DNA of 64,000 bases. Source: Kibdelosporangium banguiense (lineage in GTDB: Bacteria > Actinomycetota > Actinomycetes > Mycobacteriales > Pseudonocardiaceae). Shown here piece by piece: positions 39,846 through 50,473 of the stretch (its first letter is position 1; each line of letters starts with the position of its first letter). The notes below the pieces were generated by a model. That model was not told the origin of the DNA. It saw only the letters and a list, made by a program, of their open reading frames with translations, and made no database searches. The translations under genes and the position numbers were made by a program. The stretch spans positions 248,001-312,000 of the forward strand of contig NZ_JAGINW010000001.1 in the NCBI RefSeq assembly GCF_017876405.1. The letters run 5' to 3'.

Positions 39846-42800
39846 TCAGAGTTGATCAATGTTGCCGTCACCGACGGCAACTCGTTCGAGTTCAAGCAGG
39901 ACCTTCTCCTCCACCAACTCCGCCAACGCGGCGACGGTGATAGTGGTCAGCACGTCTCGTGGCGTGAGAGCGACATCGAACGCCGCCTTTGCTCGAGAGG
40001 TGATGAGCAGGCTGCGCAGTGAGTCGCCACCGAGATCGAAGAAGTTGTCCTGCGCACCCACACGGTCCTGGTCGAGCGCCTCGGCCCAGATCTCGGCGAG
40101 GACTTTCTCGGTGTCCGTCCGAGGTGCCACATACTGCTTCGGCGGCGCCACGCCCGGATCGGGCAGCGCGGCACGATCCAGCTTTCCGTTGGCACTCAAC
40201 GGAAAGGAGTCCAGTATCAGGAAGGCTGACGGCACCATGTAGTCGGGCAGCGCCTGCGCGGCGAAGCGGCGGAGTTCCGGTGCCTCCGGCACCTGATCGC
40301 AGTCGGCAGGCACGATGTACGCGACCAGACGTTTGTGACCAGGCTCGTCCTCACGGGCGACGACTACGAGCTGGCCGACGCCGGGATGGTCGGCGAGCAA
40401 GGCTTCGATCTCACCGAGCTCGACCCGGAATCCGCGGATCTTGACCTGCTGGTCCGCGCGGCCGACGAACTCCAGGTCACCGGTTGGGGTCCAGCGGACC
40501 ACGTCCCCGGTCCGATACATCCGCTCGCCCGGCTTGAACGGGTTCGCCACGAACCGCGAGGCGGTCAGCCCAGGCTGGTTGAGGTAACCACGAGCCAGGC
40601 CGATCCCGGAAACGTAGAGCTCGCCGGCAGTACCGATCGGCACCAGCTGGAGCGACGAATCCAGAACGTGCGCTGTGGTGTTCCAGATCGGCCGGCCGAT
40701 CGGCGGCGGCTGCGAACCAGGAACGAGTGGCTCACTCCACGTCGACACGACTGTGGACTCGGTCGGGCCATAAGCGTTGATCATCCGCCTGCCCGGCGCC
40801 CAACGCCTGACCAGCTCCGCATCACACGCATCCCCGCCCACGATCAAGCACTTGAAATCCGGCAAAGAACTGACCGACGCGTCGGGCACCGTCGCCAGCG
40901 CGACCGGCGGGATCAGCGCATGGGTCACCCGCCATTCGCCGAGTACCGACGCGAGTTGCTCACCCAGCAAGGGGCCTGGCGGCGGAACCACCAACGAGGC
41001 ACCGGCCGGCAGGGACATACACAGCTCCAGAACCGACGCGTCGAAACTGGGCGAGGAGTACTGCAGCACCCGGTCACTGGACTGGACCCCGAACCGATCG
41101 ATCTCAGCGGCCGAGAAACTGGCCAGCCCGCGATGCGTGACGCCGACGCCCTTGGGCCGCCCTGTCGACCCCGACGTGTAGATCACGTACGCCAGGTGTC
41201 CGGGCCTCAGCGGCTCGATCCGCTCGTCATCGGTCACGTCGTGCGACGGCGGCTGATCGGCAGCCGACAGTTGATCGTCTATAGAGGACTCGGTGAGTAC
41301 GCAGACCGGCTGGACGTCGTCCAGCATCAGGGCTTGACGGTCGGGTGGGTACGCGGGGTCGACCGGCACGTACCCACCGCCAGCCTTGAGCACTGCCAGC
41401 GCCGCGATGACGATGTCAGACGACCGCGGCAGCGACAGTGCGACTGTCCTTTCAGGACCAACACCTTGGGCGATCAGCCTTCGCGCAAGCCGGTTCGCCC
41501 GCGCGTTCAGCTCGCTGTAGCTGAGGTTTCCATCCGCGCTGTGCACTGCCACGGCGTCCGGAGTTCGCTTGACCTGCGCCTCGAACATGTCCGGCAGCGT
41601 GGTCTCGGGAATCGCGATTGCTGTTTCGTTCCAGGCGAGCAACTGGTCGTGTTCAGCGGCGGTCAGCGTCGACAAGCCTCCGACCAGCCGGTTCGGGTCT
41701 TCGACAAGCTGGTCGAGGAGCAGTTTCAGATACCCGGCCATCCGCTGGATCGTGCTCTCGTCGAAGCGGTCCGGCTCGTAGCCGAGCACGATCTTCAACC
41801 GCGGCCCCGGGTAGACAGTCGCGCTCAGCGAGTAGTTGGTGGCCTCGATCGCCGTCAGGTCGGTGATCCGCAGCCCGTACAACGATTCGACGGGGTAGTT
41901 CTCGAACACCACGATGCTGTCGAACAGGCCTGTCCCACCTGGCACTCCGCTGAACGCCTGCAGCTTGGCCAGAGGCACGTGCTCGAACTGCCGGGACACG
42001 GTCTGCGCGACCTGCAGCGCCTGCAGCCAGTCGGCCACGCCCGCGGCCGAGTCCACCTCCGACCGGACCGGCAGCGTGTTGATCATGATGCCGGTGATCC
42101 CGTCCGGCAGGTCGACGGGACGTCCGGAAACCGTTGCACCGAAACAGACATCACGCTGTCCGCTGTAACGCGACAGCATCACGGCCCACACGCCCTGGAT
42201 CACTGTGTTAAGGGTGAGCCTGTGGTGCTTGGCGAACTCGTAGAGCCGAGCAGTCGCGTCCTCGTCGAACTCGAATGGAACCTGCGCCGCCGAGCGGGGC
42301 GATCGTGCGGAAACCCGGTCGTACGGCAGAGAAGTGGGTGTGGTGAAGCCGGCGAGTTCGCGACGCCAGTACTCCTCGGCCGCGGTGTCCTCACGCGACT
42401 GCAGCCATTCGACGTAGTGCCGGAACGGCGGGCGGTCCGGGATCTCCTTACCCGCGTACCGGGCGAACACGTCGTTGAGGACCTGGAAGATGCTCCAACC
42501 GTCCAGCAGGACGTGGTGGAACGTCCACAGCACCCGGACGTCGTCGCCCGGCAGTCTGGCGAGCGTCACGCGCATCAGTGGCGGGGCCCCGAGGTCGATC
42601 CCCTGAGCCCGGTCCCGGGCGAGCAGGGCCCGCAGTGCGTGGTCGCGCCGGACCGTGGAGTGCTGGCTCCAGTCGAGTATGTGGACCGGCAGGACCACGC
42701 GGTCGTGAACGACTTGCAGCGGCTCCTCGACTCCCTGCCACAGCACGCGGCTGCGTAGCACCGGAGTCTGGGCGACCACGTGCTGCCACGCTCTGGCCAG

Positions 42801-45800
42801 CCGCATCGGGTCGGACACACCGCCGAGCACGAACGTGGTCTGCTGGAAGTAGGTGCCCTCGTCCGGTTCGGACAGGTCGTGGAAGACCATGCCCGCCTGC
42901 ATCGGCGTCAGCGGATAGGCGTCCTCGACCCGGCGGCCGAGACGGTCGATCTGGTCCTGGGTGAGCCGGGCGAGCGGGAAGTCCGACGGAGTCCGACCGC
43001 CCGCGCCGGGCCGGCGGATGATCTGCCGCAGCGCCAGGGCCAGCTCGTCGGCCAGCGTCCTGATCGTCGCCGTGCGGTGCACGTTCGACGAGTAGTACCA
43101 GGTGAGTTCGAGGCAGCCGTGCTCCACCTTGCCGACCAGGTCGATCATGTGGAACCGGCGGTGCGTGGGGCTGGCGGCCAGGTCCAGGCCGCCGACTCCG
43201 CGGTACAGCCCGCCGCCGGGCCAGTCCAGCCTGCCGAGGTAGTTGAAGCTGACCTCCGGGTGGATCCGGCTGACCCGGTCGCCGAGCACGCCGTACGACA
43301 ACCCCTTGTGCGGCACGGCCCGCATCTGCTCCTTGACTGATTTGAGCGTGTCGCCCCAGCTCCGGTCCGGCACCTGAAGCGCGACCGGGAACATCGTGGT
43401 GAACCAGCCGACCGTCCGGGACAGGTCGGCGCCGCCGAACTCCTCGCGGCCGTGGCCTTCCAGGTCGATGAGCACCTCGTCCCGGCCGGTCCACCGGGAC
43501 AGCACGCGGCCGAGCGCGCTGAGCAGCACGTCGTTGGCGTGTGTGCGGTACAGCTTGGGCAGTTCCCGCAGCAGGGTGTCGGTCTCGGCCTCGGTGAGCT
43601 TCGTGGTGACCGACCGGGTGGTGGCCACGGTGTTCGGTCCCGTGCCGTCCACCGGGACGTTCCCGGTGCCCGGCAGGCTGTTCCAGTGGGAGAGGTCCTG
43701 CCGGAAGTCCTGGCCGTCGAGCAGGTGCGACCAGTCCAGGAACGACGTGGTCCGGGGGCCGAGGTCGATCGGCTCGCCGCGGACGGCCTGCTGGTAGGCG
43801 GTGTTCAGGTCCTCGAGCAGGATCCGCCAGGACACGCCGTCGACCACGAGGTGGTGGATCGCGATCAGCACTGTCGTCCGGTCGACCAGCACGGCTTTCA
43901 CCAGCGGGCCTTCGGCCAGGTCGATCCCGCGGCCGACCAGGATCCGCTCCTCGGTCCCGGCATTGCGCTGACGCCACTCCCCGTCGGCCACCTCGAACCG
44001 CATCCGCAGCGCGTCGTGGTGCTCGATCACCGCAGCCGCGGCCTGTTCGAGCGCCGCGCTGTCGTAGTCGTCGACCAGTTCCACGATCAGCGACTGGGTG
44101 AAGTCCTCGGGCCGCTCGGGGTGGTTGTCGAAGAACCAGCGCTGGATCGGGGTCAGCGGTGCCACCCCGGTCACCGGTCCCTGTCCGGCCACGGAGGTGG
44201 TCTGGATCTCGGTCACGACCGGGGCCAGTGACGCGATCGTCTGGCGGTCGAAGATGTCCTTGGCAGTGAACGACATGCCGTCCTGCTTGGCCCGGGTCAC
44301 CACCCGGATGGCGAGGATGGAGTCGCCGCCCAGCTCGAAGAAGTTGTCCCGGACCCCGACTTTCGGCAGGCCGAGGACGTCGGCGAAGATCTCGGCCAGG
44401 GTGGCCTCGGTGGGCGTGCGCGCCGCGAGGTAGCTGCTGGATCGCCGGATGTGGGCATGCGGTGCCACTTCGGCCTGGGGTGCCGGGCACGGGCCCAGCT
44501 CGGCGATCAGCCGGTCCGGGTCGCACACGACAGCGGTCAGGAGTTCGTGCAGCGCATGGGAAAGCCATTCGATTGTGCCGAGTTCGAACAGGTCGGCGTC
44601 GTACTCGACGGTCAGCATGAGCCCGCCGTCGCGCGGCCAGAACTCGATCACCAGATCGAACCGCGCGAACGGCCGGGGCAGGTCGTACTCGCGAATGCTC
44701 AGCCCCGCTACCTCCCGCGCCGGCACCATCTCGTGGTGCAGCACCACCATGGCCGGCAGCCGCTCGGTGTCCAGCTGGTCGAACGGAACCTCCTGATTGG
44801 CGAACGCCCCGAGCACGGTCTCGCGGACATCGGACAGGAAGTCGGAGAACCCGAGCCCAGGGTCCACATCGGACCTCAGGGCCAGGGTGTTGACGAAGAA
44901 CCCGGCCACGCCGTCCAGCTCCGCCCGTGTCCGGCCTGAGCTGACGCTGCCGAGCGCGACATCGCGTTGCCCGGTCCAGCTCGACAGCAGGACGTTGACG
45001 GCGGCCGTGAGTGTGGTGAACAGCGTCCCGCCATGCGCCTGCCCCAGCTGCGTCAGCCGCTGCACCAGATCGGCGTCCAGCATGTTGCGGTACACGGCGC
45101 CCGATGTCCCGGGGCGAGCCGAGCGGGGATGATCCGTGGGCAGCCGCAGCGGATGCAGACCGGCCAGCTTCTCCCGCCAGTAGTCCAGCTGTGCGCTGAT
45201 GTCACGATCACGTTGCCATGCCGCGAAATCCACGTACTGCACGGGAAGCTCAGGCAGTTCTGGCCCACCTGAGTACAAGGTCCACAGCTCGTCCAGCAGC
45301 ACACGTACCGACCAGCCGTCCGTGACGATGTGGTGCTGGCAGAGCACCAGTACGTGGTCCTCCAGCGCGAGCCGTACGAGGACGATCTTGGACAGCGGTC
45401 CTCGTCGCAGGTCGAACGGTCGCGTCAGTTCGTCCTCAATGGAGGCTTCGTCGTCGGCCAGACGGATCGGAATCTCGCCCTGCCCGGCCACGATCTGCAC
45501 TGGTTGATCGCCGGCGATGTCGAAGGTGGTTCGCAGGGCTTCGTGGCGTGCCGCCAACTGGTCCGCTGCGGATCGCAGCGCGTCCACGTCGAGCCGTCCG
45601 GACAGCCGGAGGCCGACGGCGGTGTTGTTGGCGGCGCCGATCAGTTCGTCCTGCACCCAGAGACGTTGCTGCGCAGGGGAAAGCGGATAGCCGATTCCTC
45701 GCTGAACGCGTTCGACCGCCTTCGCGGACTCGGCGTCAGGCACCAGACGGGCAAGCTCAGCCACGGTCCGTGCGTCGAACACCGCGCGGGCGGGCAGCTC

Positions 45801-47453
45801 GACGCCGAGTTCGGTGCGGATCCGCGAAAGCACGCGGCTGCTGAGAATCGAGTCTCCGCCCAGCGAACCGAAATCGTCCTCGGCACCCACCGAATCGACA
45901 CCCAGGACGTCCGCCCAGATCCCGGCCACCGTGCGTTCCACCGGAGTCCGCGGCTCGACATGCGACGGCCCGGCCACAACCGGCGCGGGCAGCGCGGACC
46001 TGTCGAGCTTTCCGTTGGGGCTCAACGGGAATTCCCGGAGCACAACGAAAGCCGACGGCACCATGTGTTCGGGCAGCACCGCCGCGACCCATTCGCGCAG
46101 CTTCGGCTCGCCTGCGGAGGTCACGTACGCCACCAGCCGCTTGAGTCCCTGGTCCTCGCGGGCGACCACGACGGCCCCGTCGACCTCCGGGTGCGTGCGC
46201 AGTGCGGCTTCGATCTCGCCGGGCTCGATCCGGAACCCGCGGATCTTGACCTGGTGGTCCGCCCGGCCGACGAACTCGATCTCACCGCGAGCGTTCCAGC
46301 GGACCACGTCTCCGGTCCGGTACATCCGCTCGCCCGGCACGGACGGGTTCGCCACGAACCTGGACGCGGTCAGCCCGGGCCGGTCGAGATAACCCCTGGC
46401 CAGCCCGATCCCGGATACGTACAGCTCCCCGGCGACACCGGCGGCGACCGGACGCATCGACGAGTCCAGCACGTGTGTGGTCATGTTCCAGATCGGCCGG
46501 CCGATGGGCGGCGGCTTGGGGCCGGGCACAAGCGGTTCACTCCACGTGGACACGACCGTGCACTCGGTCGGGCCGTAGGCGTTGATCATCCGCCGGCCCG
46601 GTGCCCAGTGCCTGACCATCTCGGCGTCACAGGCGTCACCGCCGACGATCAGGCATTTGAAGTCCGGCAGGGCCCTGGCCTGCGCGGGAGGCACGGTCGC
46701 CAGCGCGACCGGCGGGATCAGCGCGTGCGTCACCCGCTGGCTGCCGAGCACCGAGGCAAGCTGCTCCCCCAGCAGGGGACCGGGTGGCGGGACCACCAGC
46801 GACGCTCCAGCCGGAAGCGACATGCACAGCTCGAGTACGGACGCGTCGAAGCTGGGTGACGAGAACTGCAGGACCCGGTCACCGGGCTCGACCTGGAAGC
46901 GGTCGATCTCAGCGGCAGAGAAGCTGGCCAGCCCTCGATGGGTGACGACAACTCCCTTGGGCGTGCCTGTCGAGCCCGACGTGTAGATCACGTACGCCGG
47001 ATGGTCGAGCCGCAGCTCGACCTCGGGTGGCGTGGTCGGCATGGTGTTCAGCAAGGCGGCGACGGCCGGGTCGTGCATCACCTTCTGCGTGATGGTGAGC
47101 ACTGGCTTGGCGTCGTCCAGCATCATGGCGATCCGGTCGGCCGGGTAGTCCGGGTCGACCGGCAGGAACGCGGCACCGGCCTTCAACACGGCCAGCTGGG
47201 CGACGACGATGTCGGCCGAACGCGGCAGTTTCAGTGCGACGATGCGCTCCGGGCCAGCGCCACGGGCGATGAGCAGATGGGCGAGCCGGTTGGCCCGCGC
47301 GTCGAGCTCCGCGAATCTCACAGTGGAGTCGTCGTGCCGGATCGCCGGTAACACGGGCGTGAGCGCGGCCTGGTGCTCGAATATCCGCGGAAAAGTCCGC
47401 AGCGGCACCGGGACGTTTTCGCCCACGCCAAAAAAAGCAGTGTCGATCAGCAT
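39846..47453 (-). CDS. Non-ribosomal peptide synthetase, A-T / C-T-E / C-A-T with one A-less module (NRPS-1)
   Basis: About 2535 aa from the ATG at 47453; a GTG at 47465 would add four residues but leaves no spacing from the AAAGG site. It starts directly with an adenylation domain, so this is the loading synthetase. Approximate residues (counted from the GTG): A1 25-490, T1 515-580, C2 598-1000, T2 1020-1085, E2 1100-1505, C3 1520-1930, A3 1940-2435, T3 2455-2525. Module 2 has an intact LCL-type C domain (HHIVTDGW), a T domain with GGDS and an E domain ([10 protein letters not shown]), but no A domain: only a roughly 30-residue linker joins C to T. C3 is DCL-type. The A1 and A3 pocket codes both read DALLIGAVVK. 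NRPS-2 starts 14 bp downstream, so the two subunits are co-expressed. Confidence 0.95.
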   Translation of the reverse strand: MLIDTAFFGVGENVPVPLRTFPRIFEHQAALTPVLPAIRHDDSTVRFAELDARANRLAHLLIARGAGPERIVALKLPRSADIVVAQLAVLKAGAAFLPVDPDYPADRIAMMLDDAKPVLTITQKVMHDPAVAALLNTMPTTPPEVELRLDHPAYVIYTSGSTGTPKGVVVTHRGLASFSAAEIDRFQVEPGDRVLQFSSPSFDASVLELCMSLPAGASLVVPPPGPLLGEQLASVLGSQRVTHALIPPVALATVPPAQARALPDFKCLIVGGDACDAEMVRHWAPGRRMINAYGPTECTVVSTWSEPLVPGPKPPPIGRPIWNMTTHVLDSSMRPVAAGVAGELYVSGIGLARGYLDRPGLTASRFVANPSVPGERMYRTGDVVRWNARGEIEFVGRADHQVKIRGFRIEPGEIEAALRTHPEVDGAVVVAREDQGLKRLVAYVTSAGEPKLREWVAAVLPEHMVPSAFVVLREFPLSPNGKLDRSALPAPVVAGPSHVEPRTPVERTVAGIWADVLGVDSVGAEDDFGSLGGDSILSSRVLSRIRTELGVELPARAVFDARTVAELARLVPDAESAKAVERVQRGIGYPLSPAQQRLWVQDELIGAANNTAVGLRLSGRLDVDALRSAADQLAARHEALRTTFDIAGDQPVQIVAGQGEIPIRLADDEASIEDELTRPFDLRRGPLSKIVLVRLALEDHVLVLCQHHIVTDGWSVRVLLDELWTLYSGGPELPELPVQYVDFAAWQRDRDISAQLDYWREKLAGLHPLRLPTDHPRSARPGTSGAVYRNMLDADLVQRLTQLGQAHGGTLFTTLTAAVNVLLSSWTGQRDVALGSVSSGRTRAELDGVAGFFVNTLALRSDVDPGLGFSDFLSDVRETVLGAFANQEVPFDQLDTERLPAMVVLHHEMVPAREVAGLSIREYDLPRPFARFDLVIEFWPRDGGLMLTVEYDADLFELGTIEWLSHALHELLTAVVCDPDRLIAELGPCPAPQAEVAPHAHIRRSSSYLAARTPTEATLAEIFADVLGLPKVGVRDNFFELGGDSILAIRVVTRAKQDGMSFTAKDIFDRQTIASLAPVVTEIQTTSVAGQGPVTGVAPLTPIQRWFFDNHPERPEDFTQSLIVELVDDYDSAALEQAAAAVIEHHDALRMRFEVADGEWRQRNAGTEERILVGRGIDLAEGPLVKAVLVDRTTVLIAIHHLVVDGVSWRILLEDLNTAYQQAVRGEPIDLGPRTTSFLDWSHLLDGQDFRQDLSHWNSLPGTGNVPVDGTGPNTVATTRSVTTKLTEAETDTLLRELPKLYRTHANDVLLSALGRVLSRWTGRDEVLIDLEGHGREEFGGADLSRTVGWFTTMFPVALQVPDRSWGDTLKSVKEQMRAVPHKGLSYGVLGDRVSRIHPEVSFNYLGRLDWPGGGLYRGVGGLDLAASPTHRRFHMIDLVGKVEHGCLELTWYYSSNVHRTATIRTLADELALALRQIIRRPGAGGRTPSDFPLARLTQDQIDRLGRRVEDAYPLTPMQAGMVFHDLSEPDEGTYFQQTTFVLGGVSDPMRLARAWQHVVAQTPVLRSRVLWQGVEEPLQVVHDRVVLPVHILDWSQHSTVRRDHALRALLARDRAQGIDLGAPPLMRVTLARLPGDDVRVLWTFHHVLLDGWSIFQVLNDVFARYAGKEIPDRPPFRHYVEWLQSREDTAAEEYWRRELAGFTTPTSLPYDRVSARSPRSAAQVPFEFDEDATARLYEFAKHHRLTLNTVIQGVWAVMLSRYSGQRDVCFGATVSGRPVDLPDGITGIMINTLPVRSEVDSAAGVADWLQALQVAQTVSRQFEHVPLAKLQAFSGVPGGTGLFDSIVVFENYPVESLYGLRITDLTAIEATNYSLSATVYPGPRLKIVLGYEPDRFDESTIQRMAGYLKLLLDQLVEDPNRLVGGLSTLTAAEHDQLLAWNETAIAIPETTLPDMFEAQVKRTPDAVAVHSADGNLSYSELNARANRLARRLIAQGVGPERTVALSLPRSSDIVIAALAVLKAGGGYVPVDPAYPPDRQALMLDDVQPVCVLTESSIDDQLSAADQPPSHDVTDDERIEPLRPGHLAYVIYTSGSTGRPKGVGVTHRGLASFSAAEIDRFGVQSSDRVLQYSSPSFDASVLELCMSLPAGASLVVPPPGPLLGEQLASVLGEWRVTHALIPPVALATVPDASVSSLPDFKCLIVGGDACDAELVRRWAPGRRMINAYGPTESTVVSTWSEPLVPGSQPPPIGRPIWNTTAHVLDSSLQLVPIGTAGELYVSGIGLARGYLNQPGLTASRFVANPFKPGERMYRTGDVVRWTPTGDLEFVGRADQQVKIRGFRVELGEIEALLADHPGVGQLVVVAREDEPGHKRLVAYIVPADCDQVPEAPELRRFAAQALPDYMVPSAFLILDSFPLSANGKLDRAALPDPGVAPPKQYVAPRTDTEKVLAEIWAEALDQDRVGAQDNFFDLGGDSLRSLLITSRAKAAFDVALTPRDVLTTITVAALAELVEEKVLLELERVAVGDGNIDQL

Positions 47454-47534
47454 GATCAGGGGCACCTTTCATGCGCGTGTTTCACCGCACGCCGAAAATC
47501 GGGCAACGAAAACGGTGTGCGAGTGCTGTTCAGA

Positions 47535-48833
47535 TCAGGTGCGGCGGGCCAGCCTGCCGTTGATCTGAATCCGGTCGATGGCTCCCGTTTCCGGGGAGGC
47601 AAGACATCGGCCGGCATACAGGGTTTGCCCGGTCCGGGTATCCCGGAGCGAGAATGTCAAACCCTCGTGAAAAGCGATCGTCGCCACCGGTTCACCGTCG
47701 ATCGACAGCCGCAGCCGTGCGTCGATCGAGTACTCGGTGTCACCACTAAGGTAACGACCGACACAGCCGGGGGGATACGGCTCGGTTTGCTCGGGGACGT
47801 CCATGAGTGCACCGCTCGGGATGGGCAAACCCCGGCGGCCCAGCTCGTGGACCAGGTCGTTCCACAGGCCGGCGCCCGTGCTGCCGTTGCTCGTCAGCGC
47901 CGCCACTGTGCCCGATCCGGGATCGAACCGCAGGTGGCACCAGGTTCCGTCACCGGTGCCGTCGTGCCCGGCCCAGCCGTCGTAGCGGGCGAGGCCGAGG
48001 CCCCAGCCGTCGGCCAGCCCGAACACGTCGACGACCTGCTCGCGCATCTCGCGGACGTACTCGGCCGGCAGCACCGGCGAGCCGTTCACGTGCATCAACC
48101 CGAACGTGACGAGGTCGGTGGCGCTGACCGCGAGCGCTCCCGCAAACGCTTCGGCGAGGGTGATGTCCTGCACGACCGGCCTGGTGCGGCCGTCGGCGTT
48201 CACCGAGTGACCGGCCGCGACCACCCGCTCGGCAGGCTCCGGCGAGCTCACGAACGCGGGCGGGATTCCCAGCGGGCGCAACAGGATCGATTCGATCGCC
48301 TGCCACCACGACATCCCGGTGACGGTCTCGATCAGCCGTCCGGCCAGCACGTACCCGGTGTTCGAATAGGAGAAGGCCTGCCCAGGCGGCAGGATCAGCC
48401 GGGCCTGCGTGATCAGCTTGCGCACCGAGCCGGCGCCGGCCGACCCGGAGTCGAGGCCGCCGGTGTGGCTGAGCAACTGCCGCAAGGTGATCACCGCGGC
48501 CGGTCCGCCGCGCACCTCGGGCACGAGCTCGCCGATCGGCACGTCCAGCTCCAGATCGCCGTCCGCCACCAGGATCATCGCCAGCGTGGCGGTGAATGCC
48601 TTGGTAATGGACCCGATCGGGAAGGCCAGGTCCGCGGTGACCGGCCTGCCAGTGCCGTACTCCGCCTCACCAGTCGCCACGGCGACCCGCTGGCCGTCGT
48701 GACACAGAGCAAACTGCGCGCCGGGCACGTGATGGGCGTGCGCAAGCGCCACCAGAAGATCGGAGAGTTCGGCTTCTGCGATTCCGCCGGCCACTCCGAT
48801 TAAACCCCCGCTATCCCCCGATGCCGATAACAC
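47535..48833 (-). CDS. Penicillin-binding-protein-type thioesterase (SurE-like serine hydrolase)
   Basis: Up to 432 aa. It has a beta-lactamase/PBP fold with SxxK as GSITK (Ser75, Lys78 in the longest reading), YxN as YSN (Tyr156, Asn158) and a third HxG-type motif in GHDGTGDGTW. A C-terminal beta-barrel-like domain (from about residue 350: CVGRYLSGDTEYSID...) resembles the lipocalin-like domain of SurE-type enzymes. No signal peptide is present, unlike periplasmic PBPs, so it acts in the cytoplasm. SurE-family PBP-type thioesterases cyclise peptides in trans from NRPS lines that end in an E domain, and this line does. It is the first gene of the operon. A GTG at 48794 is a plausible shorter start. 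Confidence 0.85.
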   Translation of the reverse strand: MLSASGDSGGLIGVAGGIAEAELSDLLVALAHAHHVPGAQFALCHDGQRVAVATGEAEYGTGRPVTADLAFPIGSITKAFTATLAMILVADGDLELDVPIGELVPEVRGGPAAVITLRQLLSHTGGLDSGSAGAGSVRKLITQARLILPPGQAFSYSNTGYVLAGRLIETVTGMSWWQAIESILLRPLGIPPAFVSSPEPAERVVAAGHSVNADGRTRPVVQDITLAEAFAGALAVSATDLVTFGLMHVNGSPVLPAEYVREMREQVVDVFGLADGWGLGLARYDGWAGHDGTGDGTWCHLRFDPGSGTVAALTSNGSTGAGLWNDLVHELGRRGLPIPSGALMDVPEQTEPYPPGCVGRYLSGDTEYSIDARLRLSIDGEPVATIAFHEGLTFSLRDTRTGQTLYAGRCLASPETGAIDRIQINGRLARRT

Positions 48834-49216
48834 CCCGAATTTACCTTTCGTCCACTCCGTCGAACAGTTCCCCGCCCGCCGGATTCCACCCCGGCCGGCC
48901 TGCTCACGACTCCCAACGCGCTTATCACTTTGCCCGTGGAAACAATCGCCGCCATACCGCCATCAGTGGTCTCGTTGTTTTCGAAAGTAGTGAATTACAT
49001 CAAAAGGCTGTACGTCCGGCTGCGGTACGCAGTGGTAGGAACATCCAACATGGCTCGTCTGGCCGCGTTTGAAAGGTGCGAACCCCGGGCATAGGGCGGC
49101 TGATCGACACTTTCGGTCACCCCATCGCACTGATCTAGGAATTGTTACCGATAAGTTCCGGCTATACCCGGCAGAGTGCGACAGTCGCCCGAACGGCGGT
49201 GGGATACCCTGGCGGC
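48834..49216. other. Divergent intergenic region upstream of the NRPS operon
   Basis: 383 bp with lower GC than the flanks, especially 48950-49010 (AAAGTAGTGAATTACATC and surroundings). It must carry the promoter of the leftward NRPS operon and that of the rightward membrane-protein gene. I could not define convincing -35/-10 pairs, and I see no ORF or cluster regulator. Confidence 0.5.
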
Positions 49217-49882
49217 ATGCCGCGAGTTCGTACCGCGCTGGCGCTCGGCCTGCTCGCGGTGTTGGTTGCCGCCGCGTTCGTGCTGCCGATCCCAGGCCCG
49301 AGCGACGTGCGGACGTGGGCGCTCAGCGCTGGTGCCGCGGCGCCGCTATTGATGTTCGTGATGTATGTCGTCGCGACGATCGCGCCCGTGCCGCGCACTG
49401 TCTTCTCGCTGGCGTCAGGACTTCTGCTCGGCCCGGTGGTCGGTGTGCTCGTGGCGATGAGCGCGACGGCGTTGAGCGCTGTGCTCGGGTTCGCGCTCGC
49501 ACGGTGGGTCGGTCGCGGGCTGATGGCTCGTCACTTGGACAAGGCGGCAGTAAAGACCGTTGACGAACGGCTCGCAGACGGTGGCTGGCTTTCGGTCGCG
49601 TCTCTGCGGATGATCCCGCTGATCCCGTTCACGCCCATGAACTACTGCTGCGGGGTCTCATCCGTGCGGCTGTGGCCGTTCCTGCTCGGCACCGTGGTGG
49701 GCAGTGTTCCGGGCACGACCGCCGCCGTGCTCATCGGCGACACCCTCACCGGATTCAGCAACCCGACCGGCCTGATCATCTCCGCGGTGTGCGCGGTGAT
49801 CGGCGCGGCCGGGCTGCTGATCGTGATCCGCCGGCCCAAGCCGGCCGCTGTCACCGCTCAGCGGGACATCTCAGTCGATTAG
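49217..49882 (+). CDS. TVP38/TMEM64 family (VTT domain) membrane protein
   Basis: About 221 aa from the ATG at 49217, with five or six hydrophobic segments. The VTT/SNARE-associated core is visible: LASGLLLGPVVGVLVAMSAT, then a loop FALARWVGRGLMA, and the re-entrant RMIPLIPFTPMNYCCGVSSV, followed by GTVVGSVPGTTA. These proteins are DedA-related and are implicated in lipid scrambling or transport. The upstream 25 codons have no coding character. The 3' end overlaps the convergent SRPBCC gene by 12 bp. Confidence 0.87.
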   Translation: MPRVRTALALGLLAVLVAAAFVLPIPGPSDVRTWALSAGAAAPLLMFVMYVVATIAPVPRTVFSLASGLLLGPVVGVLVAMSATALSAVLGFALARWVGRGLMARHLDKAAVKTVDERLADGGWLSVASLRMIPLIPFTPMNYCCGVSSVRLWPFLLGTVVGSVPGTTAAVLIGDTLTGFSNPTGLIISAVCAVIGAAGLLIVIRRPKPAAVTAQRDISVD

Positions 49883-50302
49883 TTCGACCAGTTTGTCCAA
49901 CGAGCGTCTCAGGTCGCCCTGCAGGGTCCGGCCGACCGCCGCGGAGATCGGCCCGAACATGCCCGGGCCGGTGAACTCCACGTCCAGCTCACCGGTCGCA
50001 CCCTCACCCTCCGGCCGCAACTTCAACTCCAGCATGGCCTTCACACCTGCCTTGCCCTCGCCGGACAACGTGATCCCGTTCGGCGGGTCGTAGGAGGTGA
50101 CCGACCAGGTAATCCGGTTGCGCAGGCCTTTGACCGACACGACTGATGTCAGCACTGTGCCCGGCCTGATCTCGCTGGGCACATCTGAACGCCAGCCCTC
50201 GTGCAGCGCGAGCCACTCACCGAACCTGGTCAGGTCCGACGCGGTCGCCCAGGCTTTGGCCGGGTTGACGGGCATAGAGGTGGAAACACTCACCTTGGCC
50301 AC
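49871..50302 (-). CDS. SRPBCC family protein (polyketide cyclase/START-like)
   Basis: 143 aa forming the helix-grip fold: N-terminal strand VSVSTSMPVNPAKAWATASDLTRFGEWL (the typical PxxxVWxxxxDxxxxxxW-like element), central antiparallel strands, and a long C-terminal helix GPISAAVGRTLQGDLRRSLDKLVELI. Family members bind hydrophobic ligands; many actinobacterial examples act as stress-associated lipid carriers. No specific ligand can be given. Confidence 0.85.
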   Translation of the reverse strand: MAKVSVSTSMPVNPAKAWATASDLTRFGEWLALHEGWRSDVPSEIRPGTVLTSVVSVKGLRNRITWSVTSYDPPNGITLSGEGKAGVKAMLELKLRPEGEGATGELDVEFTGPGMFGPISAAVGRTLQGDLRRSLDKLVELID

Positions 50303-50411
50303 GGCTCCTCCTTACGGTCGCAAGGACGGTACCGCCGATCGGCCGACTGCGCCTGCCACGAACAGCGCAACCCTCTCCGGGTTAACACCCGCCTCACACC
50401 GGGTGGCGGGT

Positions 50412-50468
50412 GTGCCCCCAATGCCACATTGGGGACATCCCATGCCACCAATGCCACATTGGGGGCAC
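50412..50468. repeat. Palindromic repeat cluster, AATG-CCA-CATT family
   Basis: Two copies: CCCCAATGCCACATTGGGG at 50416-50434 and a second core CCAATGCCACATTGG at 50448-50462. The outer arms GTGCCCCCAATG (50412-50423) and CATTGGGGGCAC (50457-50468) also pair, so the whole element can fold as nested hairpins. It lies between menC and the SRPBCC gene (same strand), where it could stop or pause transcription. The same unit recurs at 62637-62686. Confidence 0.8.
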
Positions 50469-50473
50469 AACAG

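Noticed and set aside
44410..44505. Frameshift hiding an A domain in module 2 of NRPS-1
   Set aside because: The interval is only about 100 bp, far too short for an A domain of about 1.4 kb, and reads in frame throughout.
42448..44568. 706-aa minus-strand frame inside NRPS-1
   Set aside because: Out-of-frame Arg/Pro/Ala-rich shadow of the E2-C3 region, where the real frame keeps all catalytic motifs.
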